Below are positions 8,257 to 16,695 of a stretch of 64,000 nt of DNA, piece after piece. The notes beneath the pieces are model-generated. The model was not told where the DNA came from. It ran no database searches and saw nothing but the letters and a program-made list of their open reading frames with translations. Position 1 is the first letter of the stretch. Each line of letters opens with the position of its first letter. Location of the stretch: positions 1 through 64,000 of the forward strand of contig JBALVL010000001.1 of the NCBI GenBank assembly GCA_036961355.1. Reading direction: 5' to 3'. This DNA is from Motiliproteus sp036961355 (GTDB taxonomy: Bacteria; Pseudomonadota; Gammaproteobacteria; Pseudomonadales; Balneatricaceae). The position numbers and the translations under genes are program-made.

Positions 8257-9484
8257 CGGTATCCACCAGTGATTTTAATATCTGCGCCGAAAGAGCAGCC
8301 CCGTTACAGTCGAGCGTTAACGGCTGCGGTACTGACGGATGCTTATCGGAGCCGTCCAACAACTGACACACTGCCCGCGCCAGTTCGGTCGGTGTTAATG
8401 CTGCCTCGCGCACCATCCGGCACAGCCCCAACTGCTGCAACCGTTCTGTACGAGCCAGCTGCTCGGTCTCGCCACTGCCCTCAAACGGCACCACCACCGC
8501 AGCGCACTCCGCGGCCAGAAGGTCCATTAGGGTGTTATAGCCGCCCTGCGAAATCGATAATCGACAGCGCTGCAACAGCTCTGGAAAGTCGGGCCGTACC
8601 GGTTCTAGAATCACGTTAACCCGGTTTTTATCGATCGCTTCCAACAACACATTGAGCCGCTGCTGTTGTTCAACGGTCACATTTGGCCCCAACAGAAAGC
8701 GCCAGCAGTAACCTGGTTGACCACTACCCTGTTGATCATGAAAAAGCTGCGACTCACAACGACCAAACAATCCCGGTTGTGCCAGGGCCTCAAGACAGGC
8801 CCGCATCAGCGCAAAACCGACCGCTCCACCGCCAGCTGAGATCAGTATCTCATTGACTGTAGCTTGCGGTTGTTTAGCTGCAGGATCTGTCACATAACCG
8901 GTATACCGTAACTTATCGGTGAACGCCTGACAGCGAGGGAAGGATTGCTGCAACGGAATAAAGTGGCTATCGCCATGCACCAATACAGCATCAAAATACT
9001 GGTCAATCAGCGCCACAGTCTCATCAACCCGTTCGGGTTTACGGGCCTGCAAAATATCCCGAATAGAACAAACTATACGGGGTGGCTGGGCGAGGAGGAC
9101 CGCACTTTGTAGCAGCGGTAACAGCTCCCAACGCAACTGGCGCCGGCCAAAGGGGTAGTTTTCAATCACCAACAAATGCGGTTGTGTCTGCTGCAAGGCA
9201 TCCAGAAGCTGCCGGGTTCGCCCCTGCTTGAATGCTGCATCAAGCGGCTGCCCCTCACTATTAACCAGTGCCGAAAAATTAGCGTCACGGGCTTTGACCG
9301 GCGCTAGCTGTAACAACCGGGCACCGTCAAACCTAAATTGAGGTACCGGCTCACCGCCGCTAACAACGGTCACATCTAGTCCCGCCGCCAACCAACCCTG
9401 AACCAGTAACGATGCCCGCTTAACATGGCCGATCCCCAGCAGGTGCTGGACGTAAAACAACACCCGTAACGGTGTGTTTTGCAT
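8249..9484 (-). CDS. MurG-like glycosyltransferase (COG4671-type)
   Basis: A 411-residue predicted GT-B glycosyltransferase. The N-terminal motif VQHLLGIGHVKRASLLVQGW carries the GxGH acceptor-side signature seen in MurG/UDP-GlcNAc-type enzymes. The C-terminal half contains LISAGGGAVG and SISQGGYNTLMDLLA, the typical donor-site G-G-x-N-T. The frame opens at GTG 9502, but ATG 9484 (MQNTPLRVLFY), just beyond the stop of the upstream gene, is the likelier start. It is paralogous to the next gene upstream, sharing GxGHxxR and GGYNT. Donor and acceptor are unknown. Confidence 0.84.
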   Translation of the reverse strand: MQNTPLRVLFYVQHLLGIGHVKRASLLVQGWLAAGLDVTVVSGGEPVPQFRFDGARLLQLAPVKARDANFSALVNSEGQPLDAAFKQGRTRQLLDALQQTQPHLLVIENYPFGRRQLRWELLPLLQSAVLLAQPPRIVCSIRDILQARKPERVDETVALIDQYFDAVLVHGDSHFIPLQQSFPRCQAFTDKLRYTGYVTDPAAKQPQATVNEILISAGGGAVGFALMRACLEALAQPGLFGRCESQLFHDQQGSGQPGYCWRFLLGPNVTVEQQQRLNVLLEAIDKNRVNVILEPVRPDFPELLQRCRLSISQGGYNTLMDLLAAECAAVVVPFEGSGETEQLARTERLQQLGLCRMVREAALTPTELARAVCQLLDGSDKHPSVPQPLTLDCNGAALSAQILKSLVDTDA

Positions 9485-9494
9485 GGCGTCGGCG

Positions 9495-10742
9495 TCAATC
9501 ACCCTGCAGTAGTGCCAGCGTCCGGTTGTTGACCGAAACTAGCCCCTGCAGAAAGTCATCGTCCATCTGCTGCTGCGGTAGCTTTTGCTGCGGTAGTTCT
9601 CGCAGTGCATGGCTCATCGCCTCGGCACTGGTGCCATCCCGCGGATCAAGCAAGCTCACCAGCCCCAGCTCCTGCGCATGGAGCGCTCGAATCAGCTGTT
9701 CCTGCCGTGGTGTGGTCCGTGGGATCAATAACGAGCGTTTATTAAACGACAGTATTTCACAAAAAGTGTTGTAGCCACCCATCGCTACAACCGCTTCGGC
9801 GCTGTTCATCAACGACTCCATGTGATTGTCGAAAGTCAGCAGACTGGCGTTGTCGAGCTGATCGATACGCTGTTGAAATGCCTGCTGTTCAGCCAGCGCC
9901 ATAAAGGGGCCGAGCACAAACAGTCCGTGCGACAGCTCTGGGCTTTGTTCGTAAGCCCGCAATACCCAGTCGACCATCTCCACCCCGTCGCCACCGCCAC
10001 CGGGGGTGATCAGGATATAGGGTTCAGAGGTTGGAGGCAGATGTTTGGATTGAACCATTTCGGGCAGATCGCGCTGCAGGTAGCCGGTAAAGTGAATCTT
10101 CTGCTGTACCGATTCGGGGATATCCAACCCCGACAGCGGGTTACCCATAGCCCGGTCACCGTAAACCCAGATTTCACGGTAGTAGTTATCCAGTGCAGGA
10201 ATAGCCTGTTTGGTTTCCCACTCCGGCTTGAGTAGGTGTGGCGCATCGAGGACATCGCGAATACCCAACACCGAGGGCACCCCTTTTTGGCGAAGCATCT
10301 TTAAAGTCGATTCAACCTCACCCTTGAGGCCCAGCGGCTCTTTGTCGATCAAAAATAGGTCCGGTCGAAACGCCTCTGCGGTGTGAAGAATAATCGATTC
10401 TCGAAGCTTAAGGGTATCTTGCAGATCGATATGCAACCCCAGCGACGTGTATTCACCGTTATGGAGTTTGATGACCCCAGGAATACGAACAAAATCCACC
10501 CGTGCCTTAAAGTCAAAACGGCCTATAATTGGCGAGCCGGTGAGGATGAGTACCGATAGTCCCTTATATTGATCGACCAGAGCGTGAGCGATAGTACGAC
10601 AACGACGCAGGTGACCCAGCCCGAACGTATCGTGGCTGTAGATCAATATCCGAGCGTCTTCGAGCTTACCCACAGGTTGCGGATCAGTAATCACTGCGCT
10701 TTCCAATCCTACACTCCATAAACCGTTCGAGGGCGACATTAC
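9495..10742 (-). CDS. MurG-like glycosyltransferase (COG4671-type)
   Basis: About 415 residues, first gene of the three-gene - strand operon. It has YSHDTFGLGHLRRCRTIAHAL near the N-terminus (the GLGH acceptor motif), a long middle segment with LFLIDKEPLGLKGEVE, LITPGGGGDGVEM in the donor domain, and VVAMGGYNTFCEILSF as the sugar-nucleotide motif. The start is uncertain: a TTG at 10772 extends it, ATG 10742 (MSPSNG) is used here, and residues before about ARILIYSHD look non-conserved. The stop lies 10 bp before the next glycosyltransferase. Two tandem paralogues suggest consecutive transfer steps or a heterodimer. Confidence 0.82.
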   Translation of the reverse strand, partial: VMSPSNGLWSVGLESAVITDPQPVGKLEDARILIYSHDTFGLGHLRRCRTIAHALVDQYKGLSVLILTGSPIIGRFDFKARVDFVRIPGVIKLHNGEYTSLGLHIDLQDTLKLRESIILHTAEAFRPDLFLIDKEPLGLKGEVESTLKMLRQKGVPSVLGIRDVLDAPHLLKPEWETKQAIPALDNYYREIWVYGDRAMGNPLSGLDIPESVQQKIHFTGYLQRDLPEMVQSKHLPPTSEPYILITPGGGGDGVEMVDWVLRAYEQSPELSHGLFVLGPFMALAEQQAFQQRIDQLDNASLLTFDNHMESLMNSAEAVVAMGGYNTFCEILSFNKRSLLIPRTTPRQEQLIRALHAQELGLVSLLDPRDGTSAEAMSHALRELPQQKLPQQQMDDDFLQGLVSVNNRTLALLQGD

Positions 10743-10913
10743 CGAGAAACATTGCCGAAAACAAAGGGGCAATCTTAGTGGATCATTATGACCATTACAA
10801 TTCTCTAAACGTCACCATGGGCAACACTCAAAAAACCAATAAATCTTTTTTGCATCAGTAACATTGACCCCCTCACCTCGTCTAAGATCTACTGACCGAA
10901 ACAGGAAGACCTG

Positions 10914-12278
10914 ATGCCCAAGATCATCACCCAGTTGCGCACCTTACTATCCGGCGCCACCGAGCCAGACCCTGCGCTCCCGTCCCGGGTCCAGGCAGCG
11001 CTGACGTTACATCAGGCAAGCAGCGAACGACTGGTGGGCTGGATTCAGTTATTGGTTGTTGTGACCTTTTCTTTGCTCTATCTGCTGTCACCAAAAACAT
11101 TCACCTCCGAGGCCGAATTTGCCCCGGTACCCTGGGTACTTGGCGCCTATCTGCTATTCACGCTGGTACATCTGAGCGTCGGGCACAGGCGGCTTCCTCC
11201 GGACTGGTTCACCTACCTCTCCATCGCCGTTGATATGAGCCTGATCTACATTCTGATCTGGAGTTTTCATCTGCAATATATGCAGCCACCGTCGTTCTAC
11301 CTTAAGGCCCCAACCTTGCTCTATGTGTTTATTTTCATCGCATTACGGGCGCTGCGTTTTGAGGTGAAATTCATCCTGTTTGCCGGTGCCACTGCTATCC
11401 TCGGCTGGATGGCAATGGTGTTGTATGTGCTATTCGCCGACCCAAGTAACACGATGATAACCAAGGACTATGTCCTCTATCTAACCTCCAATAGTATGTT
11501 ACTGGGGGCCGAGTTCGACAAAATCATCAGCATGCTGGTGGTCACACTTGTGTTGGCCGCCTCGGTTCATCGCGGTCGCCGGTTATTACTTAATTCGATT
11601 GTTGAGGCCCGCAAGGCACGTGACCTGTCACACTTTGTCCCCGATCAGGTACTGGAAGGGTTGAGCCACAATGATGCGGCACCGCAAGCCGGTCAGGCCG
11701 ACAGCTATCAGGCGACGATAATGTTTATCGATATCGCCAATTTCACCAGCATTAGTGAACGGCTGCCGCCAACCGAGGTCGTTACCAGCCTGAACCAATA
11801 TTTCACCCAAGTCGAACAGGTGCTGGAACGCCACGGCGGTACCATCAACCAATTTCAGGGCGACGCCATCCTGGCCAGTTTTGATCAGCCCGACAGTATC
11901 AGCCTGACTGATTCAAACAATGACAGCAACAGCGCCAATAGTGCTCTGCAGGCGGCGATCGAGATTCAGCAACAACTCGATAGTCAACGCTTCGGCCTAT
12001 CACAAACGCAGCTCAGCTCCAGGATTGGCATCAATAGTGGTGAAGTGGTCGGTGGAATGATGGGCTCTGCCCACCGCTTGATCTATACCGTCCATGGAGA
12101 CGCCGTCAATCTGGCGGCCAGACTAGAGCAACTCAACAAGCGCTTTGGCAGCCGTATTTTAGTCTCGGAAGAAACACGTAAACGCTGCTCTAAACCGCAC
12201 TTCATCTTTACCTCTCAAGGTGAGGTTCAGGTCAAAGGACGACAAAGCCTAACTCAGGTCTACAGTTTGACGGGGTGA
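10914..12278 (+). CDS. Membrane-bound class III adenylate/guanylate cyclase
   Basis: 454 residues: about six hydrophobic segments between residues 40 and 220, a short linker (EARKARDLSHFVPDQVLEGL) and a class III nucleotide cyclase domain (about 260-450). The metal-binding aspartates are present in MFIDIANFTS and in QGDAILASF, and the transition-state motif VNLAARLE is intact. The usual substrate-selecting Lys before the second metal Asp is Gln (NQFQGD), and the position before YTVHGD is Ile rather than Asp, so nucleotide choice is uncertain. It is divergent from the glycosyltransferase operon across 171 bp. With the nearby cNMP-binding protein it may form a signalling pair. Confidence 0.85.
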   Translation: MPKIITQLRTLLSGATEPDPALPSRVQAALTLHQASSERLVGWIQLLVVVTFSLLYLLSPKTFTSEAEFAPVPWVLGAYLLFTLVHLSVGHRRLPPDWFTYLSIAVDMSLIYILIWSFHLQYMQPPSFYLKAPTLLYVFIFIALRALRFEVKFILFAGATAILGWMAMVLYVLFADPSNTMITKDYVLYLTSNSMLLGAEFDKIISMLVVTLVLAASVHRGRRLLLNSIVEARKARDLSHFVPDQVLEGLSHNDAAPQAGQADSYQATIMFIDIANFTSISERLPPTEVVTSLNQYFTQVEQVLERHGGTINQFQGDAILASFDQPDSISLTDSNNDSNSANSALQAAIEIQQQLDSQRFGLSQTQLSSRIGINSGEVVGGMMGSAHRLIYTVHGDAVNLAARLEQLNKRFGSRILVSEETRKRCSKPHFIFTSQGEVQVKGRQSLTQVYSLTG

Positions 12279-12391
12279 TTGCCGCTGGCAAATAGCCAAG
12301 TTTCGCCCCCCCTAGACCACGTCCCTGCTGTACTCGCTTGTAGGCGGTGTTTACTGGGTAGATGTAAAGGCGATGATGTAGAAGGTATTGA

Positions 12392-13051
12392 TTAAGCCGC
12401 GGCCCAACGTTCGGCACGTGCTTCGAGCAACTCGATCAACCGAATGATGTTGGCGCGAGCATCAGTTTCATGATCGGCGTGAAACTGTGGATGATAATAG
12501 ATCTGTTGCCGACCAATAAGCTGTCGTAAGAAGCCAAGCTGGCAAGCGCAATACTCAGCCCCTTTGAGCTGTTTCTGCTCTGCCCGACAGCGCGCTGTAT
12601 CACTCAGGTAGTCATTCCAGGGACGACAAAAACTGGCCAGGTCGATATCCAATACTAACGCCTGCTCGGGATCATCGGTCGACAATTGGTGGGTGGTTAA
12701 ACCGATCATCGTTGCGATCTTATCCAACCATTGTAGCGGCATGTTATCACCTGCCAACTGGCGTAGCAGAGCCACCCCTCGCTGTTCATGGCCTTTCGGA
12801 TCGGGACTATAACAAGCATCGTGAAACCAGATCGCCAGCTCTACCGCATCCGGATCGTCCACCTGATCGGCGTAACGGTCCAGCCACTCCAGACAGTCGT
12901 CAATATGCTGAACATCGTGGTAGAAACGTTGCGGTTCCGAGTAATTCGCCAGCAGCAGCTTGAACACGGCATTGGCGGCTTGTTCGGCACCTCCAACGCC
13001 GGACTGATTCTGGTTACGTAACCAAAGCTGACAAAAACGCTGGCTATCCAT
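12392..13051 (-). CDS. HD-domain metal-dependent phosphohydrolase (COG4339-type)
   Basis: 219 residues of the predicted HD-superfamily hydrolases often mislabelled as NMDA-receptor-like. The metal ligands are seen in RFYHDVQHIDDCLEWL (His and HD-like Asp) and in ELAIWFHDACYSPD (the HD pair). A third region, LVLDIDLASFCRPWNDY, is typical of the family. The substrate is unknown; related HD enzymes cleave phosphate esters or cyclic nucleotides. Its ATG overlaps the stop of the cNMP-binding gene (TGATG), so the two are translationally coupled. It converges with the cyclase gene. A role in turning over the cyclase product is only a suggestion. Confidence 0.8.
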   Translation of the reverse strand: MDSQRFCQLWLRNQNQSGVGGAEQAANAVFKLLLANYSEPQRFYHDVQHIDDCLEWLDRYADQVDDPDAVELAIWFHDACYSPDPKGHEQRGVALLRQLAGDNMPLQWLDKIATMIGLTTHQLSTDDPEQALVLDIDLASFCRPWNDYLSDTARCRAEQKQLKGAEYCACQLGFLRQLIGRQQIYYHPQFHADHETDARANIIRLIELLEARAERWAAA

Positions 13052-13542
13052 CAGTGAGCACCTGTCGACAACGCTTGCAGTTGTTGCTGCATTTGCGAGT
13101 TACTCTCATGCGCCTGAGCCAGCTTATCGCTAAGCTGACGCATTACGTCCAGCGCCACATCCGAATTACTGGCTAACAACTGCACAAACATCTCACCTTC
13201 CATACAGAGCACCGACAGACTGCCCTGCGCACGAATAGATGCGCTACGGCTTTGTTGCGAGATTACCGCCATTTCTCCGATCAGCTCGCCTTCAGAGCGA
13301 ACCAGTGCGACCTGCACCGCGTCAGCATCAGCACCAGGGCTCTCATCTTCGATCACCACCTCAGCGTTGCCGCGCATGATCAGATAAACCGCATCGGCCG
13401 GATCCTGCTTTCGAAACAGGTATTCCCCGTCCCGGTATTCGACCAGACGGCTGGTAAAGGCAAGCAGCTTCAACTTGGAGCTATCGAGCTTGGACAGCAT
13501 CGGAATACTGCGTAGGTAGTCTACTTCCTGATTGAGATCCAA
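13051..13542 (-). CDS. Cyclic nucleotide-binding domain protein
   Basis: 163 residues: a single CRP-type cNMP-binding beta-roll (about residues 15-125) and a short C-terminal coiled-coil-like helix rich in Gln. The phosphate-binding cassette reads GELIGEMAVISQQSRSASI, retaining Glu and Arg that normally hold the cyclic nucleotide ribose and phosphate. There is no DNA-binding helix-turn-helix, so it is not a CRP-like regulator by itself. I place the start at TTG 13542, 8 nt after AGGAG; a TTG at 13563 is a longer alternative. It is coupled to the HD hydrolase and lies near the membrane cyclase. Confidence 0.82.
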   Translation of the reverse strand: MDLNQEVDYLRSIPMLSKLDSSKLKLLAFTSRLVEYRDGEYLFRKQDPADAVYLIMRGNAEVVIEDESPGADADAVQVALVRSEGELIGEMAVISQQSRSASIRAQGSLSVLCMEGEMFVQLLASNSDVALDVMRQLSDKLAQAHESNSQMQQQLQALSTGAH

Positions 13543-13606
13543 AAATCTAACTCCTGGCACCAAAGGATACAGATTCGCACTTCAACAATAGGGCTGTCAA
13601 GAACAC

Positions 13607-13643
13607 AAAAACGCCTCTGAAAACAATCTCAGAGACGCTTTTT
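13607..13643 (-). terminator. Rho-independent terminator after gltX
   Basis: An imperfect hairpin (CGCCTCTGA / TCAGAGACG arms, 7-nt loop) flanked by A and T runs on both sides. It lies 57 bp beyond the gltX stop and 65 bp before the cNMP-binding gene, so it separates the two - strand units. Confidence 0.75.
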
Positions 13644-13699
13644 AGTGTAGTCGAAAACGATCCGTAGCAACGTAACCGCCACCAGAGGCCGCCAGTCGC

Positions 13700-15187
13700 T
13701 TAGTCCAGCGCGAGAGCCCGGTATTCTTTATCCCAGCGTTTGGCCTCTTTCTTAGAGGGGCCGCCGACGATATTGAGGGCGTGACGAACCCTGGCACGGC
13801 TAAGATCCGGCCCCAGAATCACCATCGAATCGATCACCGAAACCGATGCGGTACTGCCGGAAATCGCAATAAACAACGGCGACAGCAAGTCTCGAATCTT
13901 CAAGTCCATTGCCGCAGCCAACTGATTCAGTGCCGGAAAAATCGATTCCTTGTCCCAACTACGCAGCGCTTCTAGCTGCCACAGCGAGAACTGTAATACC
14001 TGACGAACCTGATCACGCTCCAGCTTTTTGTGTTCAAAAGCACTTTCGTCCAGATCCAGCATTCCGGCCAGGAAGAAACCGGCCAACGGCATCACATCGG
14101 AGAAGGTCTCTACCCGCGGCTGGATCAACGGTACGATCGGCAACAGGTAATCACGGTTCAACGCCCACTGCTTAACACGGTCGGCAAAACCCTCCACATC
14201 CAACTCTTCGCGGATCCACAAACCGTTCAACCACCGCAACTTATCGACATCAAACACCGGCCCGCCCAGCGAGATACGGTTGGTATCGAAGGCCTCAAAC
14301 ATCTCCTGACGGCTAAACTTCTCCCGCTCGTCGGGCATCGACCAACCCATCCGACCGAGGTAGTTCAACAACGCTTCGGGCATGAAGCCCATGCGCTGGT
14401 AATACAGAATACTGGTCGGATTTTTACGTTTACTGAGTTTGCTCTTGTCAGGGTTACGAAGCAGCGGCATGTGACACAACTGCGGCATCTCCCAGCCAAA
14501 ATAGTCATACAACAGCTGGTGTTTGGGTGCCGAGCTGATCCACTCTTCGCCACGCAGCACGTGGGTGATCTGCATCAGATGATCGTCGACCACATTGGCC
14601 AGATGGTAGGTCGGCATGCCGTCGGCCTTCATCAAGACCTGCATATCGACCTGTGCCCAGTCGATCTCAATCTCGCCGCGTAACATGTCGTTAAATTTGC
14701 ACTGCCCCTCGCGAGGTACTTTCATCCGTACTACATGCGACTCGCCGTTTTCTAACCGGCTCTGAACCTCGTCCTGCGACAGATGTAAGCAGTGTCCGTC
14801 GTAACCCAGCTGACTTTTATTAATCATCTGCTCTTTGCGCAGTTCATCGAGCCGATCGGTGCTGCAGAAGCAACGAAATGCGTGGCCGTTATCGAGCAAT
14901 TGCTGGGTATGATCGGCGTAAATATCACTTCGCTCGCTCTGCCGATAGGGGCCATGCGGCCCACCGACATCGGGCCCTTCATCCCAGTCCAGCCCGAGCC
15001 AGCGCAGCGAATCCAAAATCATCTGTTCAGACTCGGGGGTACTGCGTGCTTGATCGGTATCCTCGATCCGCAGAATGAATTTACCCTGCTGTTGACGAGT
15101 AAAAGCCAGGTTGAACAGTGCGATATACGCGGTTCCAACGTGAGGATCACCGGTAGGTGACGGAGCAATACGAGTGCGAACGGTCAT
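13700..15187 (-). CDS. gltX: Glutamyl-tRNA synthetase
   Basis: A 495-residue class I aminoacyl-tRNA synthetase that charges tRNA-Glu. The HIGH-type motif is RIAPSPTGDPHVGTAYIAL at the N-terminus, the family-specific RIEDTDQARSTPESE follows, and the KMSKS-type motif is KLSKRKNPTS near residue 258. The C-terminal anticodon-binding helical domain is complete, and the length matches GltX. The start ATG 15187 gives MTVRTRIAPSP. The gene is followed by a terminator and is divergent from znuA across about 300 bp. Confidence 0.97.
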   Translation of the reverse strand: MTVRTRIAPSPTGDPHVGTAYIALFNLAFTRQQQGKFILRIEDTDQARSTPESEQMILDSLRWLGLDWDEGPDVGGPHGPYRQSERSDIYADHTQQLLDNGHAFRCFCSTDRLDELRKEQMINKSQLGYDGHCLHLSQDEVQSRLENGESHVVRMKVPREGQCKFNDMLRGEIEIDWAQVDMQVLMKADGMPTYHLANVVDDHLMQITHVLRGEEWISSAPKHQLLYDYFGWEMPQLCHMPLLRNPDKSKLSKRKNPTSILYYQRMGFMPEALLNYLGRMGWSMPDEREKFSRQEMFEAFDTNRISLGGPVFDVDKLRWLNGLWIREELDVEGFADRVKQWALNRDYLLPIVPLIQPRVETFSDVMPLAGFFLAGMLDLDESAFEHKKLERDQVRQVLQFSLWQLEALRSWDKESIFPALNQLAAAMDLKIRDLLSPLFIAISGSTASVSVIDSMVILGPDLSRARVRHALNIVGGPSKKEAKRWDKEYRALALD

Positions 15188-15485
15188 ATGTGAACTAATT
15201 CCGTAATAGAAAGCGTAATTGAGAGAAAGGCGACGACCCAGCTGATCGAAAAATCTAAGCGCACATTATAGCGGTAGACGACCGTAGCGGGCTAGCAAGC
15301 TGCGGCGCTGTGATCAGTAACGGTATCAAAAATCAGCGACCTCCTGATCAGCTCTTACAAATTCTGATAGATCCAAACACTTTAAATGTTATATTATAAC
15401 AACAATGGATTTGCCACACTGTTGCCCTGCAAACAGTCAACGCTAGTCCTGACACCCACCCCCTATATTTCTGGTCCATTGCTTT
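15188..15485. other. Divergent gltX/znuA promoter region
   Basis: 298 bases without a gene. It holds the Zur box described separately and presumably both promoters. Nothing else is convincing. Confidence 0.5.
15387..15401 (+). promoter_or_regulatory. Zur operator upstream of znuA
   Basis: TGTTATATTATAACA is a perfect 7-1-7 palindrome that matches the core of the gammaproteobacterial Zur consensus (GTTATA-N-TATAAC). It lies 84 bases before the znuA ATG. Binding of Zn-loaded Zur here would repress znuA when zinc is plentiful. Confidence 0.85.
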
Positions 15486-16463
15486 ATGTCGTCTTCTTCT
15501 CTACGTTTCGCTATTCAATTTTTATTGCCCTTGTCTCTATTAATCAGCAATCCAGTTCAGGCACTTCAGGTAGTCACCAGCATCAAGCCGGTACAGTTAC
15601 TGGTCGCTGCAATCAGCGACGGAGTCACCGCACCACAGTTACTGATCCCCGGTGCCAGCTCGCCGCATGATTTCCAACTCCGCCCCTCAGAGCGTCGAGA
15701 GTTAGAACAAGCGCAACTGATTTTTTGGATTGGGCCACAATTGGAAATGTCTCTGACCAAGGTGCTACAACAGCTCCCGCCATCAACTCAGGTCGTCAGC
15801 CTGATGGCATCATTGCCAAATTCGAAAGAGAGCGTTCACTCTGACGAGTATCACGATGATGAACCTCACCAAGATGAACAGCACGAAGACGAGCGGCACC
15901 ATGAAGGCCACAATCATGGAGCACACGATAAATCACACAACGACCCACATATCTGGCTTGACCCCGGCAACGCAGAGATACTGGCACACCGAATCGAAAC
16001 CGCGTTAAGCGAGATAGACCCCACCAATCAAGCGCGCTACCAGCAAAACCTGCAAGGTTTTATCAGCGACTTAAAAGCCGCCGATTTGCAACTCGAGCAG
16101 CAGCTTAGCGCCGTCCGTCAGCAGGGATATTTCGTCTTCCACGATGGTTATCAAGGTTTTGAACAGCACTATCGCCTCAATCATCTGGGGGCCTTCACCC
16201 TTAGCCCCGAACGCCGCCCCGGTGCGCGCCACCTTGCTGAGATTCGGCAGCAGCTAGAGCACCAGCGAGCCGTCTGCGTCTTCAGCGAACCGCAATTTTC
16301 ACCGGCGCTGATCGACAACCTGATCGACGGAACCCACGCCCGCAAAGGGCAACTCGATCCGATGGCGACCAATGTGGCGGTTGATGCACAAGGGTACGTC
16401 AATCTGTTACGCCAACTCGGACAGAGCTTTACCGAGTGTTTGTCGCAACCGGCAGCCAAGTAG
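15486..16463 (+). CDS. znuA: Zinc ABC transporter substrate-binding protein
   Basis: 325 residues, periplasmic cluster A-I solute-binding protein for high-affinity zinc import. The N-terminal signal peptide (about 1-26) ends near NPVQA. Zinc ligands are visible in SPHDFQLRPS, in DPHIWLDP, in FVFHDGYQGF and in the late acidic residue. A His/Asp/Glu-rich loop (about residues 118-152) precedes the second His ligand, as in ZnuA. The Zur box upstream supports zinc control. Genes for the permease and ATPase (znuB, znuC) are not adjacent; their usual place beside znuA is taken by gltX, so they must be elsewhere. Confidence 0.93.
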   Translation: MSSSSLRFAIQFLLPLSLLISNPVQALQVVTSIKPVQLLVAAISDGVTAPQLLIPGASSPHDFQLRPSERRELEQAQLIFWIGPQLEMSLTKVLQQLPPSTQVVSLMASLPNSKESVHSDEYHDDEPHQDEQHEDERHHEGHNHGAHDKSHNDPHIWLDPGNAEILAHRIETALSEIDPTNQARYQQNLQGFISDLKAADLQLEQQLSAVRQQGYFVFHDGYQGFEQHYRLNHLGAFTLSPERRPGARHLAEIRQQLEHQRAVCVFSEPQFSPALIDNLIDGTHARKGQLDPMATNVAVDAQGYVNLLRQLGQSFTECLSQPAAK

Positions 16464-16496
16464 AGGCGTATACCACCGCATTAGCCGTAGCCTAAC

Positions 16497-16607
16497 TTAC
16501 GCCCAGCCAGGCCTTAGATGATTTTTTTGGGTGATGATGGAACCAACGACAAACCAGCCAGTCATAACTACCGTAACAAGCTTACTTAGCTGGTTTTCAT
16601 AGTTTTC
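16497..16607 (-). pseudogene. Possible small membrane peptide, apparently frameshifted
   Basis: A strong Shine-Dalgarno (GAAGGAG, 16606-16612) stands 6 nt before an ATG at 16600, but that frame ends after four codons (MKTS). In another frame, continuous from just inside that ATG, lies ENQLSKLVTVVMTGWFVVG followed by SIITQKNHLRPGWA and a TAA at 16497. This is a plausible single membrane helix of about 34 residues. One extra G after the ATG would join SD, ATG and this peptide. An internal ATG at 16565 could still give a 22-residue peptide. It may be a broken gene, a sequencing error, or chance. Confidence 0.35.
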
Positions 16608-16633
16608 TCCTTCATTGTTCAGTTTGAACTTTT

Positions 16634-16660
16634 AAGCCCCGGCAACGGGGCTTTTTTTTG
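16634..16660 (+). terminator. Rho-independent terminator downstream of znuA
   Basis: AAGCCCC-GGCAAC-GGGGCTT hairpin followed by eight T on the + strand. It lies about 170 bp after the znuA stop and before the convergent merR-type gene. Confidence 0.8.
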
Positions 16661-16695
16661 ACTTTTCGTTAGCCCCCTCTTACCTAGATACCTGT

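Noticed and set aside
14030..14683. 217-codon open frame antisense to gltX
   Set aside because: It lies wholly inside gltX, which is certain; the predicted protein has no known motif and no Shine-Dalgarno.
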